Source: Nitrospirota bacterium (lineage in GTDB: Bacteria; Nitrospirota; Nitrospiria; Nitrospirales; NS-4). Taken from it: a stretch of DNA of 36,582 nt. The stretch lies in the NCBI GenBank assembly GCA_005877505.1, contig VBOO01000018.1, positions 1-36,582 of the forward strand, given 5' to 3'. The notes beneath the pieces were generated by a model, which saw nothing but the letters and a program-made list of their open reading frames with translations, had not been told where the DNA came from and did not search any database. The position numbers and the translations under genes were made by a program. Positions 8,922 through 18,243 of the stretch are shown piece by piece (the stretch's first letter is position 1; the number at the start of each line of letters is the position of its first letter).

Positions 8922-10706
8922 ATGCATCAATCGCAGTTGCTGATTCCCACCCTCCGGGAGGATCCGGGGGAAGCGGAGATCGTCAGCCACCGGCTAATGC
9001 TGCGCGCCGGCATGATTCGCAAGGTCGCCGCCGGCATCTACACGTACCTGCCGCTGGGCCTGCGCGTCATCCGGAAGGTCGAGCGCATCATCCGCGAAGA
9101 GCTGGACAAGGCTGGGGCGCAGGAGGTTCTCATGCCGATCGCCTCGCCGGCGGAGCTCTGGCTGGAGACCGGCCGCTGGGACTTCTATGGCAAGGAACTC
9201 TTCCGGTTCAAGGACCGGCACGAGCGGGACTTCTGCCTCGGGCCGACGCACGAGGAGGTGATCACCGACCTGGTGCGGCGCGAGGTCCGCTCTTACAGGC
9301 AACTCCCGGCGAACTTCTACCAGATCCAGACCAAGTTCCGGGACGAGATCCGGCCGCGCTTCGGGCTGATGCGCGGGCGCGAGTTCATCATGAAGGACGC
9401 CTACTCGTTCGACGCCGACGAAGCCGGCGCGAAGGAGAGCTACCGGAAGATGTATGAGGCGTACAAGGCCATCTTCACCCGCTGCGGGCTTACCTTCCGC
9501 CCGGTGGAAGCCGACACCGGCCTGATCGGCGGCACCTCGTCGCATGAATTCATGGTCCTGGCCGACACCGGCGAAGAGGGCATCGCCGTCTGCGACGCCT
9601 GCGATTACGCCGCCAACGTAGAACGGGCCGAGTTGGTGGGTACGGGAGTGGCGCGGGCACCCGTTGCTCTGGCGAATGCAACGGGTGGTGGGCCCCCTCC
9701 CGTGATGCAGGAACACGCCCACAAGCCACCTGCAGACACCCTGCGGGAGAAGCGGCGTGTCCCCACTCCGGGGAAAAAAACCGTCGAAGAAGTCACAGCG
9801 TTCCTCAACGTACCAGCCACCCAGCTCGTGAAGACGCTGCTGTATCGCGCCGACGGCAAGCCGGTCGCTGTTCTGGTGCGCGGGGACCACGAAATCAACG
9901 AGGTCAAATTGAAGAAGGCGCTGGGCGCGACGGACCTGGTCATGGCCGATCCGGCCTTGGTGGCGAAGCTCACCGGCGCGCCGGTGGGCTTCGCCGGGCC
10001 CATCGGGCTGTCCGGCGCGACCATGCTTGCTGACTGGGCAGTCAGGCCTCTGACCAACATCGTGGTGGGTGGCAACGCCGCGGACACCCATTGGGTGGAC
10101 GTCACGCCGGGCCGCGATTTCACGCCGGACCGCTACGCCGACATCCGGAACGCCATCGCCGGCGACGCCTGTCCCCGCTGCGCGAAGCCCCTACGCATCG
10201 TCCGGGGCATCGAGGTCGGCCATGTCTTCATGCTGGGCACCAAGTATAGCGAGAAGATGAAGGCGCACTACCTCGACAAGCAGGGCCAAGAGTGTCTCAT
10301 CGTGATGGGCTGCTATGGGATCGGTGTGGGACGGACCTCCGCGGCCGCGATCGAGCAGAACCACGACGCAAAGGGGATCATCTGGCCGGCGCCGATCGCC
10401 CCTTTCCACGTGCACATCCTGCCGCTCGCCGGCAAGGGCAAAGTCCTCGAAGCGGCCATCGCGCTCGAGACGGAATTAACAAGGGCTGGAATCGAGGTGC
10501 TGGTGGATGACCGGGACGAGCGGCCCGGGGTGAAGTTCAACGACGCCGACCTGATCGGCTGCCCCCATCAGGTGGTGATCGGCGAGAAGAATCTCTCCCA
10601 GGGCCTGATGGAACTCAAGGAGCGCCGCACCGGCACCGTCACGAAACTTCCGCACGCCGAAATCACAACCAGTCTAATCAGATTGCTTAAACTAGTCTCA
10701 AACTAG
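8922..10706 (+). CDS. proS: Prolyl-tRNA synthetase with editing domain
   Basis: [68 protein letters not shown]. Confidence 0.96.
   Translation: MHQSQLLIPTLREDPGEAEIVSHRLMLRAGMIRKVAAGIYTYLPLGLRVIRKVERIIREELDKAGAQEVLMPIASPAELWLETGRWDFYGKELFRFKDRHERDFCLGPTHEEVITDLVRREVRSYRQLPANFYQIQTKFRDEIRPRFGLMRGREFIMKDAYSFDADEAGAKESYRKMYEAYKAIFTRCGLTFRPVEADTGLIGGTSSHEFMVLADTGEEGIAVCDACDYAANVERAELVGTGVARAPVALANATGGGPPPVMQEHAHKPPADTLREKRRVPTPGKKTVEEVTAFLNVPATQLVKTLLYRADGKPVAVLVRGDHEINEVKLKKALGATDLVMADPALVAKLTGAPVGFAGPIGLSGATMLADWAVRPLTNIVVGGNAADTHWVDVTPGRDFTPDRYADIRNAIAGDACPRCAKPLRIVRGIEVGHVFMLGTKYSEKMKAHYLDKQGQECLIVMGCYGIGVGRTSAAAIEQNHDAKGIIWPAPIAPFHVHILPLAGKGKVLEAAIALETELTRAGIEVLVDDRDERPGVKFNDADLIGCPHQVVIGEKNLSQGLMELKERRTGTVTKLPHAEITTSLIRLLKLVSN
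9655..9693 (+). repeat. 39-nt hairpin repeat inside proS coding sequence
   Basis: CACCCGTTGC/GCAACGGGTG perfect 10-bp arms; homologous to 8830-8868 and sharing GGCACCCGTTGCTCT with 23099-23113. Confidence 0.7.
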
Positions 10707-10786
10707 GGGCTCTTCTGCCCACGATGAGACGGTCGCCGGGCTCACCTTGTCATCGGGAGCCAGAGCGTTGAGGTAGCGCAGCGTCT

Positions 10787-11320
10787 TCACGGAGGGCTTT
10801 TGGCCTTTGAGGCCGCGTCATCCTTCAGCTCGTCCAGACGATCGGGCGGCTCCGTCGATGAGGGGGGGACGCCCCGCATCTTCTGCACGGGAGCAGGGGC
10901 GCCTGTTGGTGCCACGGAGGCGGCTCGGGCTTGTTTGATTTCATTTTGAAGCCGGCCCACTTCCTCCAACGACCGCACCACCTGGGCTTTGGCCTCGTTG
11001 AGCTGGGTGGTCAGCGTGCGATTCTGGGCTTCCAGTTCAGCGACCTGATTTTTCAGGCGGGCGATCTCGGACATCAGGTCGGCGCTTCGCTTCTCTTCCT
11101 CCGCCAGTTGCCGCTGGAAGTTGTTCGTCCGGTTGACCTGCGCGTTGTAGGTCTCCTGGGCCACACAGCCGGTCATGGTGAGGGCCAAAGTAATCAAAAC
11201 GAAAAGAACAAAAAGGGGACAGGCACCTTTTCTGGGGAGATTCGGCTCGACCGCTCGGATCAGCAGCCCAGTCCGAGGCGAGAAAAGCGAGAAAAGGAGC
11301 CTGTCCCCTTTTTTCATCAT
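10787..11320 (-). CDS. Predicted lipoprotein with coiled coil
   Basis: FVLITLALTMTGC lipobox-like region then a Glu/Gln-rich coiled coil; ATG overlaps the upstream stop codon. Confidence 0.7.
   Translation of the reverse strand: MMKKGDRLLFSLFSPRTGLLIRAVEPNLPRKGACPLFVLFVLITLALTMTGCVAQETYNAQVNRTNNFQRQLAEEEKRSADLMSEIARLKNQVAELEAQNRTLTTQLNEAKAQVVRSLEEVGRLQNEIKQARAASVAPTGAPAPVQKMRGVPPSSTEPPDRLDELKDDAASKAKSPP
11211..11314. repeat. REPIN-like element: two inverted REP arms (AAAAGGGGACAGGCACCTTTT ... AAAAGGAGCCTGTCCCCTTTTTT)
   Basis: ~22-bp inverted arms ~60 nt apart. Confidence 0.8.
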
Positions 11321-12771
11321 TTCTTCTGCTGGAAGATGCCGGCGTCACACATCATGTACTTGACCTGCCGCATCGGGATGATGATGACCTCCTTGGGGGT
11401 ATCGATCTCGAGAATCTCCATGTCGTCGCTGATGGTGTGCCGGATGACGTTGTTGTAGCGCAGCTCCTCTTTGTCCGTCAGGACGACTCTCACCCAATAT
11501 TCCACGGGAGGCTCCTTTGGTTTAAAGTAATCCTGCCTCTCACGCTGCGATGCGGATCTGCTCGAGGATAGGTAGTCGACGATGTACTGGCTCAGATATC
11601 CATGCTGCCAGAGTTTCGCGTCGGCGAGCTTCGTGTTCACCTTGTGGAGAATCCGCACCTTGCAGCGCGCCTTGGCCTCGAACTCTTCCAGGGTCACCCC
11701 GCTGATGTCGCAGTCGTTGCCCCGTGGGCTCTCGACGACGACCTTGGGCAGGTGGACGACCTTCTGGCCGTTGAGCCGCTTCAGGATGTCGTCGAACGTC
11801 AGGAGGATCGTGCAGTCGGAATCCCCGCCCAGGGTCGCATTGGGCACACAGAGAAACCGCGCGCGGCTCTTCCGATACATGGTCAGAATCCGGTACACGC
11901 TCTTGGCCATCACGACCGTGTCGCGCTTCTCCAGCCCCAGCGAGTCGAAGAGCGTGATAATCTTGTGGCGATTGAGGAAGGCCGTGATAGAGGGCTCGGT
12001 GTGGATGGTCTGGATGTTGGGCAGGCCGGCCTCATAGACCCGCAGGGCCTCCTCGGGCAGGTGTTGCTTGCCCTGGCGGAGGATCTGCACAGTTTTTTCC
12101 TCCATGCCCTTCAGCGCCGTGAGGCAGCCCATCCACAGGAGGACGTTCGTGTTGATCCCGGAAATCGTCTTCGCATCCTCCGACATCGTGTGTGCGTCGA
12201 ACGAATAGAAGTTGGCTGAGGTGACCGCCGGTCCGTCCAGGACCTTCATCAAGTGATTGATCGACGGCGCATGCGGCATCAGCGCCTTCCGATAGTCCTT
12301 GTGCAGGGTGATGACCGACAGGTCAAAGTTGATCCGGTTCGGGTACTGGGCGGCGAGCTGGTGGATCTTGGGCACGTGCACGTAACCGACCGTGAACATG
12401 TGCAGGCTCTTGTCGGTGTACTTGAGGAAATCCTCCAGCCACTCCATGGCCTTGGGGTGGAGGAAGAGGTCGGTCCACTCCATGTACTCGTTCCCGCCCC
12501 AGACCCACAGCTCCCCGGGACGGGTCGGCTTCTTGCTGATGTAGTCCAGGATGAAGTCCCAGTCCTCCTGGGTCGTCTTGCCCGGTTCTTCGGTCGTGCG
12601 GTAGCTATGGTCGATCTCGTAGCAGAACGTGCACTTCACCGGACAGGTCTTGCCGATGCTGATCGGAATCTTCCGCCTCTCCATCTCTTTGATGAGGACG
12701 TCGCGGGGATCGGACGGCCGCTCATAAGTCAGCCTGGCGTCTGTGGGGATGACGGGAATTTCGGTCGCCAT
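11317..12771 (-). CDS. Radical SAM protein of uncharacterised type
   Basis: CPVKCTFCYE (CxxxCxxC) cluster-binding motif and GELWVWGGNEYMEW near the N-terminus; large unrecognised C-terminal region. Confidence 0.85.
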   Translation of the reverse strand: MATEIPVIPTDARLTYERPSDPRDVLIKEMERRKIPISIGKTCPVKCTFCYEIDHSYRTTEEPGKTTQEDWDFILDYISKKPTRPGELWVWGGNEYMEWTDLFLHPKAMEWLEDFLKYTDKSLHMFTVGYVHVPKIHQLAAQYPNRINFDLSVITLHKDYRKALMPHAPSINHLMKVLDGPAVTSANFYSFDAHTMSEDAKTISGINTNVLLWMGCLTALKGMEEKTVQILRQGKQHLPEEALRVYEAGLPNIQTIHTEPSITAFLNRHKIITLFDSLGLEKRDTVVMAKSVYRILTMYRKSRARFLCVPNATLGGDSDCTILLTFDDILKRLNGQKVVHLPKVVVESPRGNDCDISGVTLEEFEAKARCKVRILHKVNTKLADAKLWQHGYLSQYIVDYLSSSRSASQRERQDYFKPKEPPVEYWVRVVLTDKEELRYNNVIRHTISDDMEILEIDTPKEVIIIPMRQVKYMMCDAGIFQQKK

Positions 12772-12810
12772 GGTTCACGTACTCTACCTGATACAGAATG
12801 AACGCCGCAA

Positions 12811-12838
12811 GTAGGGGCACGGCGCGCCGTGCCCCTAC
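12811..12838. repeat. Perfect 28-bp palindrome GTAGGGGCACGGCGCGCCGTGCCCCTAC
   Basis: Self-reverse-complementary; contains the proC stop codon; core shared with 3519-3543. Confidence 0.92.
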
Positions 12839-13650
12839 CCCTCCCCTAATTCACGGGAGCGCTTCGTCGCGGCTTCGACGGCCTCGATCAGCGAAGCCCG
12901 CAGGCGGCCGTGCTCGAGCGCGTGCAGGCCGGCGATGGTCGTGCCTCCCGGAGACGCTACCTTGTCCTTCAGCGTTCCAGGGTGCTCCCCGGTCTCCAGG
13001 ACCATCCGCGCCGCGCCCAGCACGGTCTGCGCGGCCAGGGCCAGGGCTGCCTCGCGCGGCAACCCCATCTTCACACCCCCGTCGGCGAGCGCTTCGATGA
13101 TCAGAAAGATGTAGGCCGGCCCGCTCCCGCTGAGACCGGTCACGGCGTCCATGAGGCGCTCGTCAACCAGCACGACCTTGCCGACCGACTCGAAGACCGC
13201 GCGGGCCAGCTGCTCATCCTCGCGCGAGAGGTTCCCGCCGAGGGCGATCGCCGAGACCCCGGCCTGGACTTCGGACGGAGTGTTCGGCATGCAGCGGATG
13301 ACCCGGACACTCGGTGACAGGTGCGCGACGATTCGGCGGATCGGATAGCCGGCGGCCACCGAGAGGATCAACTTCGCCTCGGTCAGCACGGAACGAAGGT
13401 CGTCCAAAACAGAATCAAACACTTGAGGTTCGACCGCTAAGATTGTGATATCTGACCAGACCGCCGCGGCCTTGTTGTCCATCCCGACCCGGATCTGATA
13501 CCGGGCTTTGAGGTGATCCAGGCGCTGGGCCAAGATGTCGGTCGCGTGGATGTCGTCCGGCGAGGCTGCCTTGGCGGCCAGCATCCCAGCAATTAGGGCC
13601 TCGCCCATGTTGCCGGCGCCGATGATGGCGATCTTCTTCCCGAGGGCCAT
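12835..13650 (-). CDS. proC: Pyrroline-5-carboxylate reductase
   Basis: KIAIIGAGNMGEALIAGM; SGSGPAYIFLIIEALADGGVKMGLPR; SPGGTTIAGLHALE. Confidence 0.95.
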   Translation of the reverse strand: MALGKKIAIIGAGNMGEALIAGMLAAKAASPDDIHATDILAQRLDHLKARYQIRVGMDNKAAAVWSDITILAVEPQVFDSVLDDLRSVLTEAKLILSVAAGYPIRRIVAHLSPSVRVIRCMPNTPSEVQAGVSAIALGGNLSREDEQLARAVFESVGKVVLVDERLMDAVTGLSGSGPAYIFLIIEALADGGVKMGLPREAALALAAQTVLGAARMVLETGEHPGTLKDKVASPGGTTIAGLHALEHGRLRASLIEAVEAATKRSRELGEG

Positions 13651-13656
13651 GGCTGA

Positions 13657-13857
13657 TTAATGTTCCGGATGACGCTTGGCATCGAGGCGCACCAGCTCTT
13701 CGTGGATCAGCGTCCGGGCCATCTCGGTGATCCGGAAAACCACGGCCGGCGGAAGGTCCGATTTGCGCGACCCCAGAACCGTCCGCACATCTCCGGCCCT
13801 AAGCTTGAGGCGCACGGCGATCCGTTTGGCAAGGGCATCGACCGTCATGACCTTCAT
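13657..13857 (-). CDS. Hypothetical protein, ~66 aa
   Basis: Start MKVMTVDALAKRIAVRL overlaps the dut stop (ATGA); supplied ORF start is upstream inside dut. Confidence 0.55.
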   Translation of the reverse strand: MKVMTVDALAKRIAVRLKLRAGDVRTVLGSRKSDLPPAVVFRITEMARTLIHEELVRLDAKRHPEH

Positions 13858-14300
13858 CGCAGGCCGGTGGACCCGAACCCGCCCGCACCGCGCGCCGATC
13901 GGGGCAGCTCGTCGGTCACCTCCACCTCCGGCGACGCACACGGCAAGACGAGCAGTTGCGCGATCCGCATGCCCTCTTCGACCACGAAGTCCTGGTTGGA
14001 GAAGTTCTTCAGTTCGATCTTGAGCTCCCCGCGGTAATCCGGGTCGATCCAGCCGGCGCCGACCTCGATGTTGTGGCGCGTCGAGAGGCCGGACCGCGAC
14101 CCGATCCGGCCGACATGGCCGGGCGGCAGACTGATGGCGATGCCGGTCGCCACGAGGGCATGCCCGATCTCCACCCGGCCGTCCCTCACCGTGGACGCTG
14201 GGATGACGGTCGCCTCGCTCGCGAACAGATCGTAGCCGGCCGCGCCGGCCGTGGCCTTCACCGGCACCCTCGCGTTGGGGGAGAGCTTCGTGACCTTCAC
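13854..14300 (-). CDS. dut: dUTP diphosphatase
   Basis: AGYDLFA, GRIGSRSGLSTRHNIEVGAGWIDPDYRGE, RIAQLLVLP, RGAGGFGSTG motifs; probable GTG start overlapping the rpiA stop. Confidence 0.93.
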   Translation of the reverse strand: MKVTKLSPNARVPVKATAGAAGYDLFASEATVIPASTVRDGRVEIGHALVATGIAISLPPGHVGRIGSRSGLSTRHNIEVGAGWIDPDYRGELKIELKNFSNQDFVVEEGMRIAQLLVLPCASPEVEVTDELPRSARGAGGFGSTGLR

Positions 14301-14977
14301 GGACGGGTCAGCGTGACGATCCCCTGCTGCGTGGCGACCACGGCCAGGTCGGCGCGTCCGACGAAGAGGCCCGTGCAGACGACGCCCGGTGTCTTCTCCA
14401 GTTCCGCCTCCAGCCTTATCGGATCGTCGATCTTCGAGAACCACAGATCCAGGATGTAGTGTCCCACCTCAGTGACAAAGAGCGCGCCGTCCTTCATCCG
14501 AGGCGTGACGCGACAGCCGAGCCGCTCCAAGCGCTTCGCGAGGGTCCGCCACCCGAACGGGACGACTTCCACCGGCAGGGGAAACGACCCACCCAAGACC
14601 GGCACTCGCTTCGTCTCATCCACCACGACGACGAAGCGGGTCGCCGCCGCCGCCACGATTTTTTCTTTTAGAAGCGCGCCGCCACCACCCTTGATCAGAT
14701 TCAGCCGGGGATCCACCTGGTCCGCCCCGTCCAGCGCCAGGTCCACTACCCACTCGGCATCATCGGCCAGCAACGGGATCCCGGCCTCACGCGCCAGGCG
14801 CGCCGTCTCGAGGGACGTGGCCACGCCACGGATGCGCAGTCCCTTCTTGATCCGCCCGCTCAATTTGCCCACGACGAAACGCAACGTGGAACCGGTCCCC
14901 CACCCCACGATCTGACCATCCTTCACGTACTCCACCGCCGCGTCTGCCGCCATGTTCTTGAGCGCGTCCCGGTCCAT
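14297..14977 (-). CDS. rpiA: Ribose-5-phosphate isomerase A
   Basis: GWGTGSTLRFVVGKL, DGADQVDPRLNLIKGGGGALLKEKIVA; start MDRDALKNMAADAAVEYV. Confidence 0.94.
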   Translation of the reverse strand: MDRDALKNMAADAAVEYVKDGQIVGWGTGSTLRFVVGKLSGRIKKGLRIRGVATSLETARLAREAGIPLLADDAEWVVDLALDGADQVDPRLNLIKGGGGALLKEKIVAAAATRFVVVVDETKRVPVLGGSFPLPVEVVPFGWRTLAKRLERLGCRVTPRMKDGALFVTEVGHYILDLWFSKIDDPIRLEAELEKTPGVVCTGLFVGRADLAVVATQQGIVTLTRP

Positions 14978-17010
14978 TAGCACCCCTTCCTTTTGGAGGT
15001 GGATGCCGGCTTCTCCTTCTTGTATGTGACCAGGGTCATCCACGTCCGCAGCAACTCGGCCACGTTCCAGGCCTGCGCGATGCACCCGCGCGGTGTGAAC
15101 GGGGGGTCTCCGTCGAAGACCTCGCTCAGGGTCCCGAGACCGTTCGACTGGAGATGCCGGATCATCGGGTCCAGAAAAGACCGTGCGCGGACCGGATCGC
15201 GATACACCTTGAGATGCGCCGTGACAAACGGGCCCAGCAACCATCCCCACACCGTCCCCTGGTGATAGGCCGCGTCGCGGCTGCGCTGGTCCCCGGCGTA
15301 CTGGCCCACGTACGCCGGGTGGTCTGGAGCCAAACTCCGCAGTCCGTGCGATGTCAACAGGTGCCGGGCGCACACATCCACAATGGCCCTCTGCCGGTTC
15401 AACTCCAAGGGGCTGGCCGGCAGCGACACCGCAAAGATCTGATTCGGCCGCAAGGACGGATCATCCCCGTCCGGCCCGTCCAGCACATCGTAGCAGCAGC
15501 CCAGGGCATCGTTCCAGAACCGGGCGAACCCGGCCTCCGCGCGATCAGCCAGTTCCGCGTATTCGTCGGCGGGCTTTTTGACGATCCGGGCCAACGCCGC
15601 CATGGTCCGCAGGGCGTTGTACCAGAGCGCATTCACCTCCACCGGCTTGCCGATACGCGGCGTGACGACCCAGCCCCCAACCTTGGCATCCATCCACGTG
15701 AGCTGCACACCCTCCTCGCCGGCCCAGAGCAGCCCGTCCGCATGGTCCAAGTGGATGCCGTAGCGGGTGCCGCGCCGGTGCCAGTCCACGATTTCGGCCA
15801 GCACGGGAAACAGCTCCCGCACCAGCCGGTCATCGCCCGTCGTCGCGTGATAGGCGCGGATCGCCTCCACATACCAGAGCGTGGCATCCACGGTATTGTA
15901 TTCGGGAATCACGCCGGCGTCCGGGAAACGGTTGGGCACCATGCCACGGTCCACGAAGGTTGCGTACGTTTTCAGGATCAGGCTGGCGATGGCGGGGCGT
16001 CCCGTCGTCAGCGTAAGCCCGGGCAGTGCGATCATCGTGTCGCGGCCCCAGTCGACGAACCAATGGTAGCCCGCGACGACCGAGCGACCGTCGGAGTCAG
16101 CCGGGGATGGCCGCGCCACAATGAACTGCTCGGCGGCGAAGATCGTCTGCTCCACCCACGCCGGCGCCTGCTTTGACACGACAGGATGAGCCTTGGCAAA
16201 CGCGCCAAGGAGCGCGCGCTGGTGACGCGTGCGCCGCTCAAGGGCTTTCGCTCCATCTACGGACGCGCCGGGGTCGGTCGTGAGGACGATCGTGAGCGGT
16301 TTCCCCTGCTCGACCGTCCCTTGAATCGTCCCGACATGCAGGTGATCTTCGTGGTCTTCCAGCCCTCGGGCCCTCTCCGCGGCGAGGTCGAACCCCCAGT
16401 GCCAGTCATGGGCCCTCTCGCACCGTCCCCGGTCCGACCGCAGATGGAACGGGACGGCGCCGTCGTACGCCGCCACGGTGAGCCCTCGGTCCTCAGCCGT
16501 GACGCGCATCTGCCACCCGTTCCCCCTGGTGCTGCCGTGGTGGTCGCGGTAATTCACCAGCGTCTTGATGCGCAAGGCCACAGGACCGGAGCCACGCGTC
16601 AGCTCGTAGCACACGTAGGTGGTATTCGCACCCTGCTCCATCCAGACCCGCTTCTCGAGGAGCTCGTCGGCGAGGGCATACGTCCATACCGGCAGCGAGT
16701 CTTCCAACCGGAACCGTTCAAGATAACGGTAGCCATCAGGATTCACCGACCCGTCGTGCCAGCGGTTCGTGAAGAGCGGGTATTGGCGCCCGCCATGCTC
16801 CGCGGTCTCATCGAGCTTCGCGACCAAGAGCGTGCGCCCGACCGGCGGATTCAGCGCCGCCACGAGGAGACCGTGATACCGGCGCGTCAGCAGGCCGGCA
16901 ACCGTGCCGGACGCGTATCCGCCAAGCCCGTTGGTGACCAGCCACTCGCAGATTTCAGCCTGGTTCAGATTTCCGCAGACGTCCCGTCCGAAGTCAATGA
17001 GGAGGCTCAC
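14977..17010 (-). CDS. Amylo-alpha-1,6-glucosidase / glycogen debranching enzyme family
   Basis: EWLVTNGLGGYASGTVAGLLTRRYHGLLVA; DWGRDTMIALPGLTL; YHQGTVWGWLLGPF. Confidence 0.92.
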   Translation of the reverse strand: MSLLIDFGRDVCGNLNQAEICEWLVTNGLGGYASGTVAGLLTRRYHGLLVAALNPPVGRTLLVAKLDETAEHGGRQYPLFTNRWHDGSVNPDGYRYLERFRLEDSLPVWTYALADELLEKRVWMEQGANTTYVCYELTRGSGPVALRIKTLVNYRDHHGSTRGNGWQMRVTAEDRGLTVAAYDGAVPFHLRSDRGRCERAHDWHWGFDLAAERARGLEDHEDHLHVGTIQGTVEQGKPLTIVLTTDPGASVDGAKALERRTRHQRALLGAFAKAHPVVSKQAPAWVEQTIFAAEQFIVARPSPADSDGRSVVAGYHWFVDWGRDTMIALPGLTLTTGRPAIASLILKTYATFVDRGMVPNRFPDAGVIPEYNTVDATLWYVEAIRAYHATTGDDRLVRELFPVLAEIVDWHRRGTRYGIHLDHADGLLWAGEEGVQLTWMDAKVGGWVVTPRIGKPVEVNALWYNALRTMAALARIVKKPADEYAELADRAEAGFARFWNDALGCCYDVLDGPDGDDPSLRPNQIFAVSLPASPLELNRQRAIVDVCARHLLTSHGLRSLAPDHPAYVGQYAGDQRSRDAAYHQGTVWGWLLGPFVTAHLKVYRDPVRARSFLDPMIRHLQSNGLGTLSEVFDGDPPFTPRGCIAQAWNVAELLRTWMTLVTYKKEKPASTSKRKGC

Positions 17011-17720
17011 ACGCGCCCGTACACCGGAATCGCGGCGCCGTGGATCACCTCAGCGTCCGGAGAGCAAAGAAAGAGAATGACCTTGGCGATGGCCTCCGGC
17101 GTGGGCCACTGGCTGTGATCCGCGTTGGGCATGGCCTGGCGATTGGCCTCCGTATCAATGATGCTGGGCAAGATCGCGTTGACGTTGATCCGGTACGGCT
17201 TGAGCTCTTCTGCGAGGCTCTGGGTCAGGACCAGTTCGGCCGCCTTGGAGGCCGCGTAGGCGGACAGTCCGGCGTCGCCCTTCAGGCTCGACCGGGACGC
17301 CACATGGACGATCCGCCCACGGTTCTGCTTGATCATCTGCGGCACGACGGCCTTGGCGCAGAGATAGACCGATTTAAGGTTCAGGTTCAGCATGCGGTCC
17401 CAGGTCGCCTGGTCGGTCTCCCAGACGGGCTTCCCACCGGAAAACCCGCCCACGATGTTCACGAGGACATCCACCCGGCCGTGGCGGGCAACGATCTCCC
17501 CAGCGAACCGTTTGACCGCGTCCTCATCCGTCACATCGACCTGGAGACAGCTCAGGCGGGCCGACAGCGATCCAGTCTCCTTTGCGAGTCGATCCTGCTC
17601 GGACGGCACCACGCAGGTGGTCACGACCGTCGCGCCCGCCCGGAGGAAGCTGAGAGTCACGACCCGGCCGAGGCCACCGGTGCCTCCCGGGATCGCCACG
17701 ACTGATCCGGTAAAGTCCAT
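17007..17720 (-). CDS. SDR family oxidoreductase
   Basis: GGTGGLGRVV, NIVGGFSGGKP, YAASKAA; start MDFTGSVVAIPGG. Confidence 0.9.
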   Translation of the reverse strand: MDFTGSVVAIPGGTGGLGRVVTLSFLRAGATVVTTCVVPSEQDRLAKETGSLSARLSCLQVDVTDEDAVKRFAGEIVARHGRVDVLVNIVGGFSGGKPVWETDQATWDRMLNLNLKSVYLCAKAVVPQMIKQNRGRIVHVASRSSLKGDAGLSAYAASKAAELVLTQSLAEELKPYRINVNAILPSIIDTEANRQAMPNADHSQWPTPEAIAKVILFLCSPDAEVIHGAAIPVYGRV

Positions 17721-17722
17721 TC

Positions 17723-18103
17723 CTACCAGGCGGCCAATGTGCGGATGTAGGCCAGCACATCCCGCATCTCGCGCTCGTCTATCTCGCTCATCCAACCGGG
17801 CATGGCCGTGCCGGGCCGGCCGACCTTGATGACCTCGAGCAACTCGGCGTCTTTTTTCGCCTGCGTGGCGGGCGACGTCAAATCGGCCGGCTTGGGATTG
17901 AGTTTCTCCGCCGCCGCCCCGTCGCCCTTGCCGGAAGGCCCGTGGCAGTTGACGCAGTTCTGCTTATAGATCCGCTCACCCGCCTCAAGATCTGGTTTCG
18001 GTTTGAGCCGCTGACCGGTCGCCCCTCCGAACCACACGACGAGGCCTGCGCCAACGAGAACGACAATGAGGCCGGTGCGACGAATCACCGGTGAATTCTC
18101 CAT
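17723..18103 (-). CDS. Membrane-anchored monoheme cytochrome c
   Basis: N-terminal TM helix, CVNCH heme motif, GTAMPGW Met ligand region. Confidence 0.9.
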   Translation of the reverse strand: MENSPVIRRTGLIVVLVGAGLVVWFGGATGQRLKPKPDLEAGERIYKQNCVNCHGPSGKGDGAAAEKLNPKPADLTSPATQAKKDAELLEVIKVGRPGTAMPGWMSEIDEREMRDVLAYIRTLAAW

Positions 18104-18243
18104 AGGTGCAGCCGACGGATGAGCGGCGGTAGTATCCTACATTCCCGAAGCCCTTGCAACACGTGCGGGCCGATGATTGCGACCCCCGCCAGACGCTGCT
18201 ACAATCCTATGAAGCCATGATCGTTATGGAGGAGCGCTGACCA

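Noticed and set aside
8722-8943. 73 aa ORF in the rseP-proS spacer
   Set aside because: Coincides with the TIR-bounded repeat element and overlaps the proS start; unlikely to be a gene.
8994-10091. 365 aa minus-strand ORF opposite proS
   Set aside because: Shadow ORF of proS; low-complexity composition without domain motifs.
13854-17010. Overlapping start/stop codons in the rpiA-dut-small ORF operon
   Set aside because: Translational coupling by ATGA/GTGA/TAATG overlaps is ordinary in bacterial operons.
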